Source: Pseudomonas tritici (GTDB lineage: Bacteria > Pseudomonadota > Gammaproteobacteria > Pseudomonadales > Pseudomonadaceae). Taken from it: DNA of 64,000 nt. Location: assembly GCF_014268275.3 (NCBI RefSeq), contig NZ_CP077084.1, forward strand, positions 2,046,001 to 2,110,000, given 5' to 3'. Of this stretch, positions 1-12,132 are shown piece by piece; positions within the stretch are counted from its first letter, which is position 1, and each line of letters starts with the position of its first letter. The notes beneath the pieces are model-generated. The model ran no database searches, was not told the origin of the DNA, and saw only the letters and a list, made by a program, of their open reading frames with translations. The position numbers and the translations under genes are program-made.

Positions 1-306
1 AGCCTGGGCTTTGGCCATGGGCGGATTCTGTTCCGGCATCTGCTGCCGAATGCGATGTTCGGCTCGATTGTGTTTTCCATGTCTGACGCGGTGCTGGTGC
101 TGCTCAATGGCGCCGCTGTGAGCTACCTGGGCCTGGGCGTGCAACCGCCGACCGCCGAATGGGGCACGATGGTGGCCGAGGGGCAAGCCTTTATCACGAC
201 TGCCTGGTGGATTTGCACCTTTCCGGGGCTGGCCATCGTGACGCTGGCCATGGGCTTCAGCTTGCTGGCTGATGGCGTGGCGCAAGTGCTGGGGGATCGC
301 TCATGA
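1..306 (+). CDS. ABC peptide transporter permease, C-terminal part (DppC-like)
   Basis: This frame is open from the first base of the window, so the N-terminus lies upstream. The visible part is about 101 residues. It contains the permease coupling region (a stretch ending NAMFGSIVF) and the AVSYLGLGVQPPTAEWG segment typical of DppC/OppC permeases, followed by a last hydrophobic helix (FPGLAIVTLAMGFSLLADG). The family forms half of the inner-membrane channel of peptide or nickel importers. Its stop overlaps the next start (ATGA at 303-306), which points to translational coupling with the ATPase genes. The substrate cannot be told from this fragment. Confidence 0.9.
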   Translation, partial: SLGFGHGRILFRHLLPNAMFGSIVFSMSDAVLVLLNGAAVSYLGLGVQPPTAEWGTMVAEGQAFITTAWWICTFPGLAIVTLAMGFSLLADGVAQVLGDRS

Positions 307-1259
307 GCCTGCTGCAAGTACGCGACCTCAGCGTGATTGCCAACAATACCGGGCGTGATGTGACCCTGGTCGACCGGGTGTCCTTCGACCTGGCTGAAGG
401 TGAAATCCTCGGCCTGGTCGGGGAGAGTGGCTCAGGCAAGACCATGGCGTGTCGCGGCCTGATGCGCCTGTTGCCGTCGCCTGCGCTGCGCGTGCAAGGC
501 GGCACGGTTCGGTTGGCCGGCCAGGATCTGCTGCAACTCGATGACGCTGGCATGCGTGCCGTGCGCGGCGGTCAACTGGGCATGATCTTCCAGAACCCCA
601 GCAGCCACCTCGACCCGCTGATGCGTATCGGCGAGCAGATTGCAGAGGGCATTCGCCTGCACCAAGGTGCGTCAAAAAAAGACGCGCGGCTGCAAGCCAT
701 CGAGGTGTTGCGCCAGGTTGGAATCCCCGATCCCCAAGCGCGGGTCGACAACTACCCCCACCAGTTTTCCGGCGGCATGCGCCAGCGCGCGATGATCGCT
801 GTGGCCCTGGGCTGTAACCCCAAAGTGCTGATCGCCGACGAGCCGACCACGGCCCTGGATGTGACGGTGCAGGCGCAAATCCTGCGGTTGCTGCTGGAGC
901 TGCGTGATAAACGCGGTCTGGCGATCATCATGATTACCCACGACCTTGGCGTGGTTGCGCAAACCTGCGACGCCATCGCCGTGATGTACGCCGGGCGCCT
1001 GTGCGAACACGGCAGCAAATACGAGCTGTTGGCGCATCCGCAACACCCGTACACCGCTGGCCTGATCGACTGCCAGCCCGCCCACAGCAGCGGCCACGCC
1101 TTGCTGCGCACGATTCCCGGGCAGCCGCCGTTGCTGGACGCCTTGCCCGCCGGCTGCCGGTTCAACCCGCGTTGCCCGCAGGTCGGCGCCTTGTGCACCG
1201 AATTGCTGCCGGAGGGCGCGCGAGTCGCCTGTCATTACCCTTTGGGAGCGCCCCCATGA
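303..1259 (+). CDS. ABC peptide transporter ATP-binding protein (DppD-like)
   Basis: This 318-residue protein is an ATPase subunit of a dipeptide/oligopeptide-type importer. Walker A is GESGSGKT at about residues 40-47, the signature is FSGGMRQR, and Walker B with its glutamate is [12 protein letters not shown]. The C-terminal oligopeptide-type extension has the cysteine-rich CRFNPRCP motif typical of DppD/DppF proteins. The start overlaps the permease stop by four bases, and its own stop overlaps the next ATPase start in the same way. The two ATPases would form the cytoplasmic heterodimer that drives import. The transported substrate is not evident from sequence; dipeptides are the family default. 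Confidence 0.93.
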   Translation: MSLLQVRDLSVIANNTGRDVTLVDRVSFDLAEGEILGLVGESGSGKTMACRGLMRLLPSPALRVQGGTVRLAGQDLLQLDDAGMRAVRGGQLGMIFQNPSSHLDPLMRIGEQIAEGIRLHQGASKKDARLQAIEVLRQVGIPDPQARVDNYPHQFSGGMRQRAMIAVALGCNPKVLIADEPTTALDVTVQAQILRLLLELRDKRGLAIIMITHDLGVVAQTCDAIAVMYAGRLCEHGSKYELLAHPQHPYTAGLIDCQPAHSSGHALLRTIPGQPPLLDALPAGCRFNPRCPQVGALCTELLPEGARVACHYPLGAPP

Positions 1260-2227
1260 GCCTGTTACAGATCAAGGACCTTGAGGTGAAGTTTGCCGCG
1301 TCCGGCACGGGTTTGTTCGGCCTGAACAAGCAGTGGGTGAGGGCGGTGAACGGCGTGTCGCTGGACCTGGCGGCGGGTGAAACCCTCGGGTTGGTCGGCG
1401 AGTCTGGCAGCGGCAAAAGCACCTTGGGCCGGGCGGTTTTGCACCTCAACCCGATCAGCGCCGGGCAGGTGTTGTTTGATGGCATCGACATGGCCCAAGG
1501 CAGCGCCATCGACATCACCCGCCTGCGCCATGAAACCGCAATGATCTTCCAGGACCCGTACGCCGCACTGAATCCACGCCACACCATCGGTGACACCATC
1601 GCCGAAGTGTTGCGCGTGCAGCGCAAGGTGGCGCCGGATCAGATCCCCGCTCGCGTCAACGAGCTGCTCGACCTGGTCGGGCTGCGCCCCGAACTCGCCA
1701 GCCGCAAACCCGGCTCCCTCAGTGGCGGCCAATGCCAGCGCGTCGGCATTGCCCGGGCATTGGCGGTAGAGCCACGGCTGATCATCGCCGATGAATGTGT
1801 GGCGGCGCTGGATGTGTCGATCCAGGGCCAGATCATCAACCTGCTGCTGGAACTGCAACAGCGTATGAACCTGGCGATCCTGTTTATCGCCCATGACCTG
1901 GCCATCGTGCGGCGCCTGTGCGACCGCGTGGCGGTGATGTACCTGGGCAAGATCGTCGAGGAAGGGCCGGTGGAAGCGGTCTTCACTGCGCCTCGGCATC
2001 CTTACACGGCGGCCTTGATCCAGGCGATTCCAGAGATTGATCCGCATCGGCCGTTGCCTACGGAGCCCTTGCCGGGTGAGCCACCCAGCCCGTTGAATTT
2101 GCCTACCGGTTGCGCCTTTCACCCGCGTTGCCGGCACGCCCGAGCCATGTGTTCCGAGGTGTTGCCGCCCACGCATTTCCTGCACGAGCATCGATACAGT
2201 TGCGTGCTTGAAGAACCTTTGATTTGA
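1256..2227 (+). CDS. ABC peptide transporter ATP-binding protein (DppF-like)
   Basis: This is the second ATPase of the importer, 323 residues. The reading frame stays open further upstream, but the start at 1256 is chosen because its ATG overlaps the previous stop (ATGA) and the protein then begins [11 protein letters not shown], like its partner. Walker A is GESGSGKST at about 48-56, the signature is LSGGQCQR, and Walker B is LIIADECVAALD. Note that the usual Pro after DE is replaced by Cys here (DEC rather than DEP). The C-terminal CAFHPRC motif is the oligopeptide/dipeptide extension. It is co-transcribed with the permease upstream and the binding protein downstream. Confidence 0.93.
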   Translation: MSLLQIKDLEVKFAASGTGLFGLNKQWVRAVNGVSLDLAAGETLGLVGESGSGKSTLGRAVLHLNPISAGQVLFDGIDMAQGSAIDITRLRHETAMIFQDPYAALNPRHTIGDTIAEVLRVQRKVAPDQIPARVNELLDLVGLRPELASRKPGSLSGGQCQRVGIARALAVEPRLIIADECVAALDVSIQGQIINLLLELQQRMNLAILFIAHDLAIVRRLCDRVAVMYLGKIVEEGPVEAVFTAPRHPYTAALIQAIPEIDPHRPLPTEPLPGEPPSPLNLPTGCAFHPRCRHARAMCSEVLPPTHFLHEHRYSCVLEEPLI

Positions 2228-2262
2228 CCCTTACCTGCCATTCATTAACAAGGAGTTGTGAT

Positions 2263-3777
2263 ATGCAAACGCGCCACTTGAAGTTGCTCGCCGCCGCTAC
2301 GTTGACCGCTTGGTCCCTGACTGCCGGGTTGGCACATGCCGCCGGCGTCCTGACCATCGGCTGCCGTGAGGACAGCACCACGTTCGACCCGATCAAAAGC
2401 GCGCAAAACCGCGACACGTGGGTATTCGCCAACGTCTACGACACCCTGGTACGCGTCGACAACCTGGGCACCAAGATGGAGCCGGGGCTGGCAGAAAGCT
2501 GGGACATCTCCAAGGATGGCCTGACCTACACCTTCAAACTGCGCGACGCGAAGTTCTCGGATGGCTCGCCGATCACCGCTGAGGATGCGGCGTTCAGCCT
2601 GTTGCGTATCCGCGACAACAAAGCCTCGCTGTGGGCTGATCCGTTCAACTTGATCAACACCGCCAAGGCGGCCGACCCGAAAACCCTGGTGGTCACCCTC
2701 AAGACGCCGGCTGTAGCTTTTCTCTCGCAATTGGCGTCGCCGACGGTGTCGATCCTGTCGGAAAAAGCCATGACCAAAATGGGCGAAGACGCCTACTCGG
2801 AAAACCCGGTGACCTCCGGCGCGTTTACCGTAGACGAGTGGCGCAAGGGTGATCGCGTCATCCTGAAAAAGAACCCGAACTTCTGGCAGGCCAAGAACGT
2901 CAGCCTGGATGGCGTGGAGTGGGTCTCCGTCACCGACGACAACACGCGTATGCGCATGGTGCAAAACAACGAGCTGGACACGGCGATCTTCGTACCGTTC
3001 TCCCGCGTTGAAGAGCTGAAGAAAGACAAGAACGTGGTGATCCACTCCGACCCGTCCACCCGCGAAGATCACCTGTTGATCAACCACGCTCACGGCCTGC
3101 TGGCCAAGCAGGAAGTACGCGAGGCGCTGGATATGGCCATCGATAAACAATCGCTGGTGAAAACCGCCACTTACGGTCAAGGCACTGTGGCCTATTCCTA
3201 CATCCCGAAAGGTTCGCTGTTCCACTACGCCAACAACCTGCAACGCCCGTATGACCCGACGGCCGCCAAGAAACTGCTGGAGGCTGCGGGTGCCAAGGAC
3301 TTGAAGCTCAACTACGTGGTCAACGCCGGCAACGAAGCCGACGAGCAGATTGCGGTGATCATCAAGGACCAGTTGGCCAAGGTCGGCGTGACCGCCAACC
3401 TGCAAAAGGTCGACCCGACCCAAAGCTGGCAGATGCTGGTGGACGGTGAATACGACATTTCGGTGATGTACTGGACCAACGACATCCTCGACCCGGACCA
3501 GAAGACCACCTTCGTACTGGGGCACGACACCAACCAGAACTACATGACCCGTTACAAGAATGACAAGGTCAAGGATTTAGTGGCAGCCGCGCGGATCGAG
3601 GCCGACCCGGCCAAGCGTGAGCAGATGTATGTGGAATTGCAGAAACTGGCGAAACAGGACGTGAACTGGATCGACTTGTACTACAGCCCGTACATCAACA
3701 TCTCACGCAAGAATGTGAGCAACTTCCTGCAAAACCCGTTGGGGCGTTTCACGCTTGAGGAAGTGGTGAAAAACTAA
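2263..3777 (+). CDS. ABC transporter periplasmic substrate-binding protein, family 5
   Basis: This 504-residue protein is the solute-binding component of the importer. The ATG at 2263 is preferred over an upstream in-frame start because AAGGAG lies 8 bases before it and the protein then begins with a clean Sec signal peptide ending AGLAHA, cleaved near residue 26. The mature part has the SBP_bac_5 pattern (DSTTFDPIKSAQNRDTWVF; GLAESWDISKDGLTYTFKLRD). The family binds peptides, nickel or related solutes in the periplasm. Finding the binding protein last in the operon, 35 bases after the ATPase gene, is common for accessory Dpp-like systems. The ligand is unknown. Confidence 0.92.
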   Translation: MQTRHLKLLAAATLTAWSLTAGLAHAAGVLTIGCREDSTTFDPIKSAQNRDTWVFANVYDTLVRVDNLGTKMEPGLAESWDISKDGLTYTFKLRDAKFSDGSPITAEDAAFSLLRIRDNKASLWADPFNLINTAKAADPKTLVVTLKTPAVAFLSQLASPTVSILSEKAMTKMGEDAYSENPVTSGAFTVDEWRKGDRVILKKNPNFWQAKNVSLDGVEWVSVTDDNTRMRMVQNNELDTAIFVPFSRVEELKKDKNVVIHSDPSTREDHLLINHAHGLLAKQEVREALDMAIDKQSLVKTATYGQGTVAYSYIPKGSLFHYANNLQRPYDPTAAKKLLEAAGAKDLKLNYVVNAGNEADEQIAVIIKDQLAKVGVTANLQKVDPTQSWQMLVDGEYDISVMYWTNDILDPDQKTTFVLGHDTNQNYMTRYKNDKVKDLVAAARIEADPAKREQMYVELQKLAKQDVNWIDLYYSPYINISRKNVSNFLQNPLGRFTLEEVVKN

Positions 3778-3799
3778 TATTTCCAAGACAACACACATC

Positions 3800-3895
3800 A
3801 AATGTGGGAGCGGGCTTGCTCGCGAAGGCAGTGGATCAGCCAATGAATCTGTTGACTGACACACCGCCTTCGCGAGCAAGCCCGCTCCCACATTT
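3800..3895. repeat. REPIN: inverted pair of REP elements
   Basis: Two near-perfect inverted copies of a REP with core GTGGGAGCGGGCTTGCTCGC face each other across about 40 bases (3800-3829 and 3866-3895). The element lies between the binding-protein gene and yciK, which are convergent, and may also help terminate transcription. This is the common Pseudomonas REP type, mobilised in trans by REP-associated transposases. Confidence 0.9.
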
Positions 3896-3913
3896 AGTTC
3901 TGCTGCATGCCTG

Positions 3914-4654
3914 TTATTGCGCGTCAAACGCCTGCCCACTGATCCCGGTGCTGTCCGGCCCCATCAGGTACAAATACACCGGCATGATCTCTTCCGGCGC
4001 GGGCCGTTCCATCGGGTTTTCCCCCGGATACGCCTGGGCCCGCATGCTGGTGCGGGTACCGCCCGGGTTGATGCTGTTAGCGCGTACCGCCGCCACGTCT
4101 TCGAGCTCGTCGGCCAAGGTCTGCATCAGGCCCTCAGTGGCAAACTTCGACACACCGTAAGCCCCCCAATACGCCCGGCCTTTGCGCCCGACGCTGCTGG
4201 AGGTGAACACCACCGACGCATCCTGGGACAGCTTGAGCAGCGGCAGTAGGGTGCTGGTCAGCATGAACATCGCGTTGACGTTCACGTGCATCACGCGCAT
4301 GAAATTCTCACCGGACAACTGCTCGATCGGCGTGCGTGGGCCGATGATCGACGCGTTGTGCAGCAGGCCGTCGAGGTGGCCGAATTCTTTCTCGATCATC
4401 GCGGCCAGGTCATCGTATTGATGGGGCAGGGCGGTTTCCAGGTTGAACGGAATCACCACCGGTTGCGGGTGGCCTGCGGCTTCGATTTCGTCATACACCT
4501 GAGCCAGATTGGCTTCGGTCTTGCCCAGCAACAGCACAGTGGCGCCATGGGCGGCATAGGTTTTTGCCGCTGCCGCGCCAATCCCGCGACCGGCGCCGGT
4601 CACCAGGATGATGCGGCCTTTGAGCAGGTCTGGACGTGCGGAGTAATCAAACAT
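3914..4654 (-). CDS. yciK: YciK-family short-chain dehydrogenase/reductase
   Basis: This 246-residue SDR has the NAD(P)-binding motif VTGAGRGIGAAAA near residues 19-31, the NNAS-like HNAS motif, and the catalytic YGVSK tetrad segment. In Pseudomonas a yciK-type gene stands beside mupP and ubiG, as here. The physiological substrate of YciK is not established. The gene is the last of the minus-strand group mtaD-ubiG-mupP-yciK and is separated from mupP by a REPIN. Confidence 0.88.
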   Translation of the reverse strand: MFDYSARPDLLKGRIILVTGAGRGIGAAAAKTYAAHGATVLLLGKTEANLAQVYDEIEAAGHPQPVVIPFNLETALPHQYDDLAAMIEKEFGHLDGLLHNASIIGPRTPIEQLSGENFMRVMHVNVNAMFMLTSTLLPLLKLSQDASVVFTSSSVGRKGRAYWGAYGVSKFATEGLMQTLADELEDVAAVRANSINPGGTRTSMRAQAYPGENPMERPAPEEIMPVYLYLMGPDSTGISGQAFDAQ

Positions 4655-4717
4655 AAATAGCCTCGACAGAATTCAGCAGGTTACAAACACCACGCTTGAG
4701 AACAGTGGAGATCCCCT

Positions 4718-4824
4718 GTGGGAGCGGCGGTTCGACGCTTCGACTTGCTCGCGAAGGCGGAGGGTCAGTCAATAAATGTGTTGAATGAAACATCGCCTTC
4801 GCGAGCAAGCCCGCTCCCACATTT
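4718..4824. repeat. REPIN with one variant REP arm
   Basis: An inverted REP pair between yciK and mupP. The right arm (4794-4824) is the ordinary form. The left arm (4718-4757) carries extra bases, reading GTGGGAGCGGCGGTTCGACG then CTTCGACTTGCTCGCG, so the loop region is longer and itself contains a small hairpin (GTTCGACGCTTCGAC). The same type of variant is seen again at 47297-47387. Confidence 0.85.
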
Positions 4825-4857
4825 GGATCTTCACTGGTCAGCGGGATCGGCAAACAA

Positions 4858-5529
4858 TCAGCAACTGCACAGCGCGTTATCCAGCACCTTGCGCAGCTCC
4901 AGTGGGTGATCCACCACGACATCGGCGCCCCAATGACGCGGGTTGTCGTCCGGGTGGATGTAGCCGTAAGTGACCGCCGCCGTGCGGGTGCCGGCATCAC
5001 GGCCGGATTCGATATCGCGCAGGTCATCGCCCACGAACAACACGCTGGCCGGGTCCAGGCCGAGCATCTTGCACGCCAGGATCATTGGCTCCGGGTCCGG
5101 CTTGCTGTTTTTCACATGGTCCGGGCAGATCAGCAGCGCCGAACGCTCGGCCAGGCCCAGTTGCTGCATGATCGGTTCGGCAAACCGCAGCGGCTTGTTG
5201 GTGACCACGCCCCAGATCAAATGGGCCTTCTCGATGTCTTCGAGCAACTCGGCCATGCCATCGAACAGTTTGCTATGGACCGCGCAGCCCTTGACGTAGC
5301 GCTCCAGGAACTCCAAGCGCAATGCTTCAAAACCTGGGGATTCCGGGTCCATCGAAAAGGTCACGGCGACCATCGCCCGCGCACCGCCGGAGATTTCATC
5401 GCGGATGTGCTGGTCGTTGATCGGCGCCAGGCCGCGATCGGCGCGCATGGCCTGGCAGATGGCGATGAAGTCCGGCGCGGTGTCCAGCAAGGTACCGTCC
5501 ATATCGAAGAGAACCGCTCGCAACTTCAC
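4858..5529 (-). CDS. mupP: N-acetylmuramic acid 6-phosphate phosphatase MupP (HAD family)
   Basis: This 223-residue protein is a HAD-superfamily phosphatase. Motif I is [14 protein letters not shown] at residues 8-21, motif II is the VVTNKP segment, and motif IV is [13 protein letters not shown]. Proteins of this locus were long annotated as phosphoglycolate phosphatase (Gph). In Pseudomonas the gene between ubiG and yciK was shown to be MupP, which dephosphorylates MurNAc-6-P in the cell-wall recycling route that bypasses de novo UDP-MurNAc synthesis and affects fosfomycin and beta-lactam responses. Assignment here rests on the family plus gene order. The start is GTG at 5529, four bases after the ubiG stop, so the two are coupled. 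Confidence 0.88.
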   Translation of the reverse strand: MKLRAVLFDMDGTLLDTAPDFIAICQAMRADRGLAPINDQHIRDEISGGARAMVAVTFSMDPESPGFEALRLEFLERYVKGCAVHSKLFDGMAELLEDIEKAHLIWGVVTNKPLRFAEPIMQQLGLAERSALLICPDHVKNSKPDPEPMILACKMLGLDPASVLFVGDDLRDIESGRDAGTRTAAVTYGYIHPDDNPRHWGADVVVDHPLELRKVLDNALCSC

Positions 5530-5533
5530 AGGC

Positions 5534-6232
5534 TTACTCCTCGCGCAGGGTCTGGATCATGTAGTTGACGTCCACGTCGCTGGCCAGCTTGTAGTGCTTG
5601 GTCAGCGGGTTGTAGGTCAGGCCAATGATGTCCTTGACGGTCAGCCCGGCCTGGCGGCTCCAGGCGCCCAGCTCGGACGGGCGGATGAATTTCTTGAAGT
5701 CATGGGTGCCGCGCGGCAGCAGCTTCATGATGTATTCCGCGCCGATGATCGCGAACAGGTAGGCCTTGGGGTTGCGGTTGATGGTGGAGAAAAACACCTG
5801 GCCGCCCGGCTTGACCATACGGAAGCAGGCACGGATCACCGAGGACGGGTCCGGCACGTGCTCGAGCATCTCGAGGCAGGTGACCACATCGAACTGCTCG
5901 GGCATTTCTTCGGCCAGGTCTTCGGCGGTGATCTGGCGGTATTCGACGTTAACGCCGGATTCCAACTGGTGCAGTTGGGCGACGGCCAATGGCGCTTCGC
6001 CCATGTCGATGCCCATCACGGTCGCGCCGCGCTGCGCCATGGCTTCGCTGAGGATGCCGCCGCCGCAACCGACATCCAGAACCTTCTTGCCGGCCAGGTT
6101 GACGCGCTCGTCAATCCAGTTGACGCGCAGCGGGTTGATGTCGTGCAGGGGCTTGAACTCGCTCTCGCGGTCCCACCAGCGGTGAGCCAGGGCTTCGAAT
6201 TTGGCGATTTCGGCGTGGTCGACGTTGCTCAT
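5534..6232 (-). CDS. ubiG: Ubiquinone biosynthesis O-methyltransferase UbiG
   Basis: This 232-residue SAM-dependent methyltransferase begins [20 protein letters not shown], the characteristic UbiG N-terminus. The SAM-binding motif is [16 protein letters not shown], with post-I acidic residue in MGIDMG. UbiG performs both O-methylations in ubiquinone synthesis. It is upstream of and coupled to mupP, and preceded by mtaD on the same strand with a gap of about 64 bases. Confidence 0.96.
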   Translation of the reverse strand: MSNVDHAEIAKFEALAHRWWDRESEFKPLHDINPLRVNWIDERVNLAGKKVLDVGCGGGILSEAMAQRGATVMGIDMGEAPLAVAQLHQLESGVNVEYRQITAEDLAEEMPEQFDVVTCLEMLEHVPDPSSVIRACFRMVKPGGQVFFSTINRNPKAYLFAIIGAEYIMKLLPRGTHDFKKFIRPSELGAWSRQAGLTVKDIIGLTYNPLTKHYKLASDVDVNYMIQTLREE

Positions 6233-6296
6233 GGTGAATCCTCTAAATCTGATAAAACGGTTGGCCGTTTCTGAACGTCAGGGTTCAAAACCGGCG

Positions 6297-7628
6297 TTAT
6301 TCGCTGTGCCCGCTGATGCGTTGGCCCCAGGCAATGGCCGTGGCGGTCAACTGTTGTTCATCCATGCGGGTCAATTGCCGGTCGTCGAGCAACTGCTTGC
6401 CGGCGACCCAAAGGTGTTTCACACAATCGCGTCCGGTGGCATATATAAGCTGTGAGACCGGATCGTAGATCGGTTGTTGCGCCAGCCCCGACAGATCGAA
6501 GGCGACCATATCCGCCGCCTTGCCCACTTCCAGTGAGCCAATCTCGCTTTCCAGGCCCATGGCCCGCGCGCCATTGAGCGTCGCCATGCGCAGGGCGCGG
6601 TGGGCATCCAGCGCGGTGGCTGAACCGGCGACGGCCTTGGCCAGCATCGCGGCGGTGCGGGTTTCGCCCAGCAGGTCGAGGTCATTGTTGCTGGCGGCGC
6701 CATCGGTGCCGATGGCCACATTGACGCCAGCCTGCCACAACCGCTCCACCGGGCAAAAGCCGCTGGCCAGTTTCAGGTTCGATTCCGGGCAATGGATGAT
6801 GCTGGTGTTGCTTTCTACCAGCAAAGCCAAGTCGTCCTCGCTGATTTGGGTCATATGAACGGCCTGGAAGCGCGGGCCCAGCAGGCCGAGTCGGCCCAGG
6901 CGTGCCAGTGGGCGCTCGCCGGTCTGTTCGACAGCTTGCTGCACTTCAAAGGCGGTTTCGTGAACATGCATATGGATCGCAGCGTCCAGCTCCTCGGCGA
7001 TTACCCGGATCTTTTCCAGATTGTCGTCGCACACCGTGTAGGGCGCGTGCGGGCCGAAGGTGATTTTGATGCGCGGGTGGTGCTTGAGGTCGCCGAACAG
7101 CTCGACACCCTGGCGGATCGCTTCATCGGCGGTGCTGGCACCGGGGATCGGGAAGTCGAGGATCGGAATCGCGATCTGCGCGCGCATGCCGCTGTTGTGC
7201 ACGCAGTCACTGGCGACCTTGGGGTAGAAGTACATGTCGGAAAAGCAGGTGATACCACCTTTGAGCTGTTCGGCGATTGCCAGGTCGGTGCCATCACGCA
7301 CAAAGGCTTCATCGACCCACTTGGCTTCGGCGGGCCAGATGTGTTTTTCCAGCCAGGTCATCAGTGGCAAATCGTCGGCCAGGCCGCGAAACAGGCTCAT
7401 CGCCGCGTGCCCGTGGGCGTTGATCAGGCCGGGGCTGAGCAGCATGCCTGGCAGTTCGCGCACTTCGTTGGCCGAAAGCTTCAAGGCCGCGGCCCGTGGC
7501 CCGATAAAGGCAATGCGCCCATCGCGGATGCCCAGGCCATGTTCCTTGAGCACCACGCCAGCAGGTTCGACAGGTACCAGCCAGGTTGGCAGCAACAACA
7601 AGTCGAGCGGGGCGGCAGTGGCGGTCAT
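6297..7628 (-). CDS. mtaD: 5-methylthioadenosine/S-adenosylhomocysteine deaminase (amidohydrolase)
   Basis: This 443-residue protein belongs to the TRZ/ATZ amidohydrolase family. Metal ligands are visible in [16 protein letters not shown] (HxH-type), [10 protein letters not shown] and [16 protein letters not shown]. In Pseudomonas aeruginosa the orthologous position (next to ubiG) holds an MTA deaminase that converts methylthioadenosine to methylthioinosine. That fits the divergently transcribed mtnA 108 bases away, which acts later in methylthioadenosine salvage. The substrate assignment is by family and context; 8-oxoguanine or SAH deamination are alternatives within the family. Confidence 0.87.
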   Translation of the reverse strand: MTATAAPLDLLLLPTWLVPVEPAGVVLKEHGLGIRDGRIAFIGPRAAALKLSANEVRELPGMLLSPGLINAHGHAAMSLFRGLADDLPLMTWLEKHIWPAEAKWVDEAFVRDGTDLAIAEQLKGGITCFSDMYFYPKVASDCVHNSGMRAQIAIPILDFPIPGASTADEAIRQGVELFGDLKHHPRIKITFGPHAPYTVCDDNLEKIRVIAEELDAAIHMHVHETAFEVQQAVEQTGERPLARLGRLGLLGPRFQAVHMTQISEDDLALLVESNTSIIHCPESNLKLASGFCPVERLWQAGVNVAIGTDGAASNNDLDLLGETRTAAMLAKAVAGSATALDAHRALRMATLNGARAMGLESEIGSLEVGKAADMVAFDLSGLAQQPIYDPVSQLIYATGRDCVKHLWVAGKQLLDDRQLTRMDEQQLTATAIAWGQRISGHSE

Positions 7629-7675
7629 CGCAGGCTTCTTCCCAGGCAGCTATAAAAGAAGGGCGAAGTATACCC

Positions 7676-7704
7676 GAGCGTCCTGGCTGGCGGATCGCTA
7701 TAAT
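7676..7704 (+). promoter_or_regulatory. Probable promoter of mtnA
   Basis: A perfect -10 hexamer TATAAT lies at 7699-7704, 33 bases before the mtnA ATG, within the 108-base divergent spacer shared with mtaD. No good -35 is visible at the expected distance (about 7676-7681), so strength is uncertain. Confidence 0.5.
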
Positions 7705-7736
7705 CGGCGGCTTTGTTTATGAGTGCGGAGTAAGGG

Positions 7737-8807
7737 ATGCGCGATCGACTGTTGGCAGCGGAGAAAGTGAAGGCCATCGATTGGCGTGATGGCGCGCTGT
7801 ACCTGCTCGACCAGCGTGCCTTGCCGTCCCGGGAAAGCTGGGTGGCCTGCGTTACGGTCGATGAGGTGGCTGCAGCCATTCGTTCGATGGTGGTACGCGG
7901 TGCGCCGGCCATTGGTATCAGTGCCGCGTATGGCTTGGTGCTGGCGGCCCGCGATCGGATCGCCGAAGGCGGTGACTGGCAGGCAGCCTGGGAAGAAGAC
8001 TACGCATTGTTAGCCGATACCCGACCGACCGCGTCGAATCTGTTCTGGGCACTAAAGCGCATGCGCGACCGCCTGGACCGCGTCAAGAAGCACGCCGATC
8101 CGCTGGCGGTGCTGGAAGCCGAAGCGATTGCGATCCACGAAAGCGACCGTGAAGCCAACCTGACCATGGCCCAACTGGGCGTCGATTTGATCCGCAAGCA
8201 CCAGGGCAATGCCCAGGCGATCCTCACCCACGGCAACGCAGGCGCCCTGGCGACCGGCGGTGTGGGTACCGCGCTCGGCGTGATTCGCGCGGCCTACCTG
8301 GAAGGCATGGTCGAGCAGGTCTACGCTAATGAAACCCGGCCCTGGCTGCAAGGTTCGCGGTTGACCGCGTGGGAGTTGGCGGGCGAGGGCATCCCGGTGA
8401 CGGTGAACGCCGACTCGGCCGGTGCGCATATCCTGAAGACCAAAGGCGTGACCTGGGTGATCGTCGGTGCTGACTGCATTGCCGCCAATGGTGATGTGAT
8501 CGGCAAGATCGGCACCTACCAGCTGGCCGTGTGTGCGATGCACCACGGTGTGCGTTTCATGGTGGTGGCGCCGAGTTCGACGCTGGACATGATGATGGCC
8601 ACTGGCGATGACGTTGCGCTGGAAGAGCGCGATGCCGGGGAGTTGCTGGAGGTGATGGGGCAGCGCCTTGAGGTTGCTGCGTTTAACCCGGTATTCGATG
8701 TCACGCCGGCTGATTTGATCGATGTGATCGTCACGGAGAAAGGCGTAGTCGAGCGGCCGGATACGGCCAAATTGGCCAAGTTGATGTGCCGTAAGCGCCT
8801 GCATTAG
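7737..8807 (+). CDS. mtnA: S-methyl-5-thioribose-1-phosphate isomerase
   Basis: This 356-residue protein is MtnA, which isomerises methylthioribose-1-phosphate to methylthioribulose-1-phosphate in methionine salvage. Diagnostic segments are the [16 protein letters not shown] motif near residues 57-72, [19 protein letters not shown] with the catalytic Cys position replaced in the TLTHCN-type motif (here THGNAG), and [18 protein letters not shown]. The start at 7737 has AAGGG five bases upstream. The reading THGNAG where most MtnA have THCNAG or HCN-type residues deserves an alignment check. It pairs functionally with the divergent deaminase gene. Confidence 0.92.
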   Translation: MRDRLLAAEKVKAIDWRDGALYLLDQRALPSRESWVACVTVDEVAAAIRSMVVRGAPAIGISAAYGLVLAARDRIAEGGDWQAAWEEDYALLADTRPTASNLFWALKRMRDRLDRVKKHADPLAVLEAEAIAIHESDREANLTMAQLGVDLIRKHQGNAQAILTHGNAGALATGGVGTALGVIRAAYLEGMVEQVYANETRPWLQGSRLTAWELAGEGIPVTVNADSAGAHILKTKGVTWVIVGADCIAANGDVIGKIGTYQLAVCAMHHGVRFMVVAPSSTLDMMMATGDDVALEERDAGELLEVMGQRLEVAAFNPVFDVTPADLIDVIVTEKGVVERPDTAKLAKLMCRKRLH

Positions 8808-8832
8808 AAGTCTTGGCGCCTACCCGATCGCC

Positions 8833-8904
8833 CTCGCGAGCAAGCCTGCTCCCACATTTGACTTGTGAACACATTCAAAATGTGGGAGCGGGCTTGCTCG
8901 CGAA
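8833..8904. repeat. REPIN: inverted REP pair
   Basis: Two inverted REP cores (8833-8859 and 8878-8904) separated by a short spacer, located between mtnA and gyrA. The left copy has CCTGCTCCCAC instead of CCCGCTCCCAC. Confidence 0.87.
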
Positions 8905-9075
8905 TGGGCCTGTAAGTCAATAAAACGCTCGGATATACCCTCAAAAAATAGCACCACCCCACTTCTGAGCCCCTCTCGTCCCTCTCAAGCCTGTCATCCG
9001 TCAACTTACTATGCTCCATGCGCATCAGGGGGATAGGTGCGTGGCGGCGATTGTGATAACATCCGGCGGTTTCCA

Positions 9076-9097
9076 GGGTCGCCCCGAGGGGTGGCCC
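9076..9097. other. GC-rich hairpin in the gyrA leader region
   Basis: GGGTCGCCCC (9076-9085) can pair with GGGGTGGCCC (9088-9097) with two wobble pairs, about 135 bases before the gyrA start. There is no T-run, so it is not a classical terminator. The rest of the 424-base mtnA-gyrA spacer holds a REPIN and no further gene. Confidence 0.4.
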
Positions 9098-9231
9098 ATA
9101 ACGTGCAGATCCGTGTCATAACTCGTTGATTTGTCGTAAGTCGTTGTCAGGCACTCTGCCGGCAGCGGCGAGCTTCGTTCGTCCCATATGGATGTGACGA
9201 GGTTTCACCCGAAAAAGGAATCAGGCTTCTC

Positions 9232-11901
<2,670 letters not shown>

Positions 11902-11912
11902 GCGGACACACA

Positions 11913-11946
11913 GGGGGCGGATGAAGATTCGCCCCCTTGTTGTTTG
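11913..11946 (+). terminator. Rho-independent terminator of gyrA
   Basis: GGGGGCG and CGCCCCC form a stem around GATGAAGATT, followed by the T-rich tract TTGTTGTTTG, starting 12 bases after the gyrA stop. Confidence 0.85.
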
Positions 11947-11982
11947 TCCGGATGGAAATGTTGATACCCAAGCAGATTCCTT

Positions 11983-12073
11983 GTGGGAGCGGGCTTGCTC
12001 GCGAAGGCGGACTGACATTCACTACAAATGTCGGCTGTTAGATCGCTTTCGCGAGCAAGCCCGCTCCCACATT
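11983..12073. repeat. REPIN: inverted REP pair
   Basis: Inverted REP copies at 11983-12008 and about 12047-12073, between gyrA and serC. Confidence 0.88.
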
Positions 12074-12132
12074 GGATCGGGTGTCGCCTGATATGTTTGC
12101 GTGACTACCACCAGATCAGAGTGAGATTGGAT

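Noticed and set aside
4647..5027. Small frames running through REP elements (also near 8804, 12022 and 42382)
   Set aside because: They consist mainly of translated REP sequence and have no independent support as genes.
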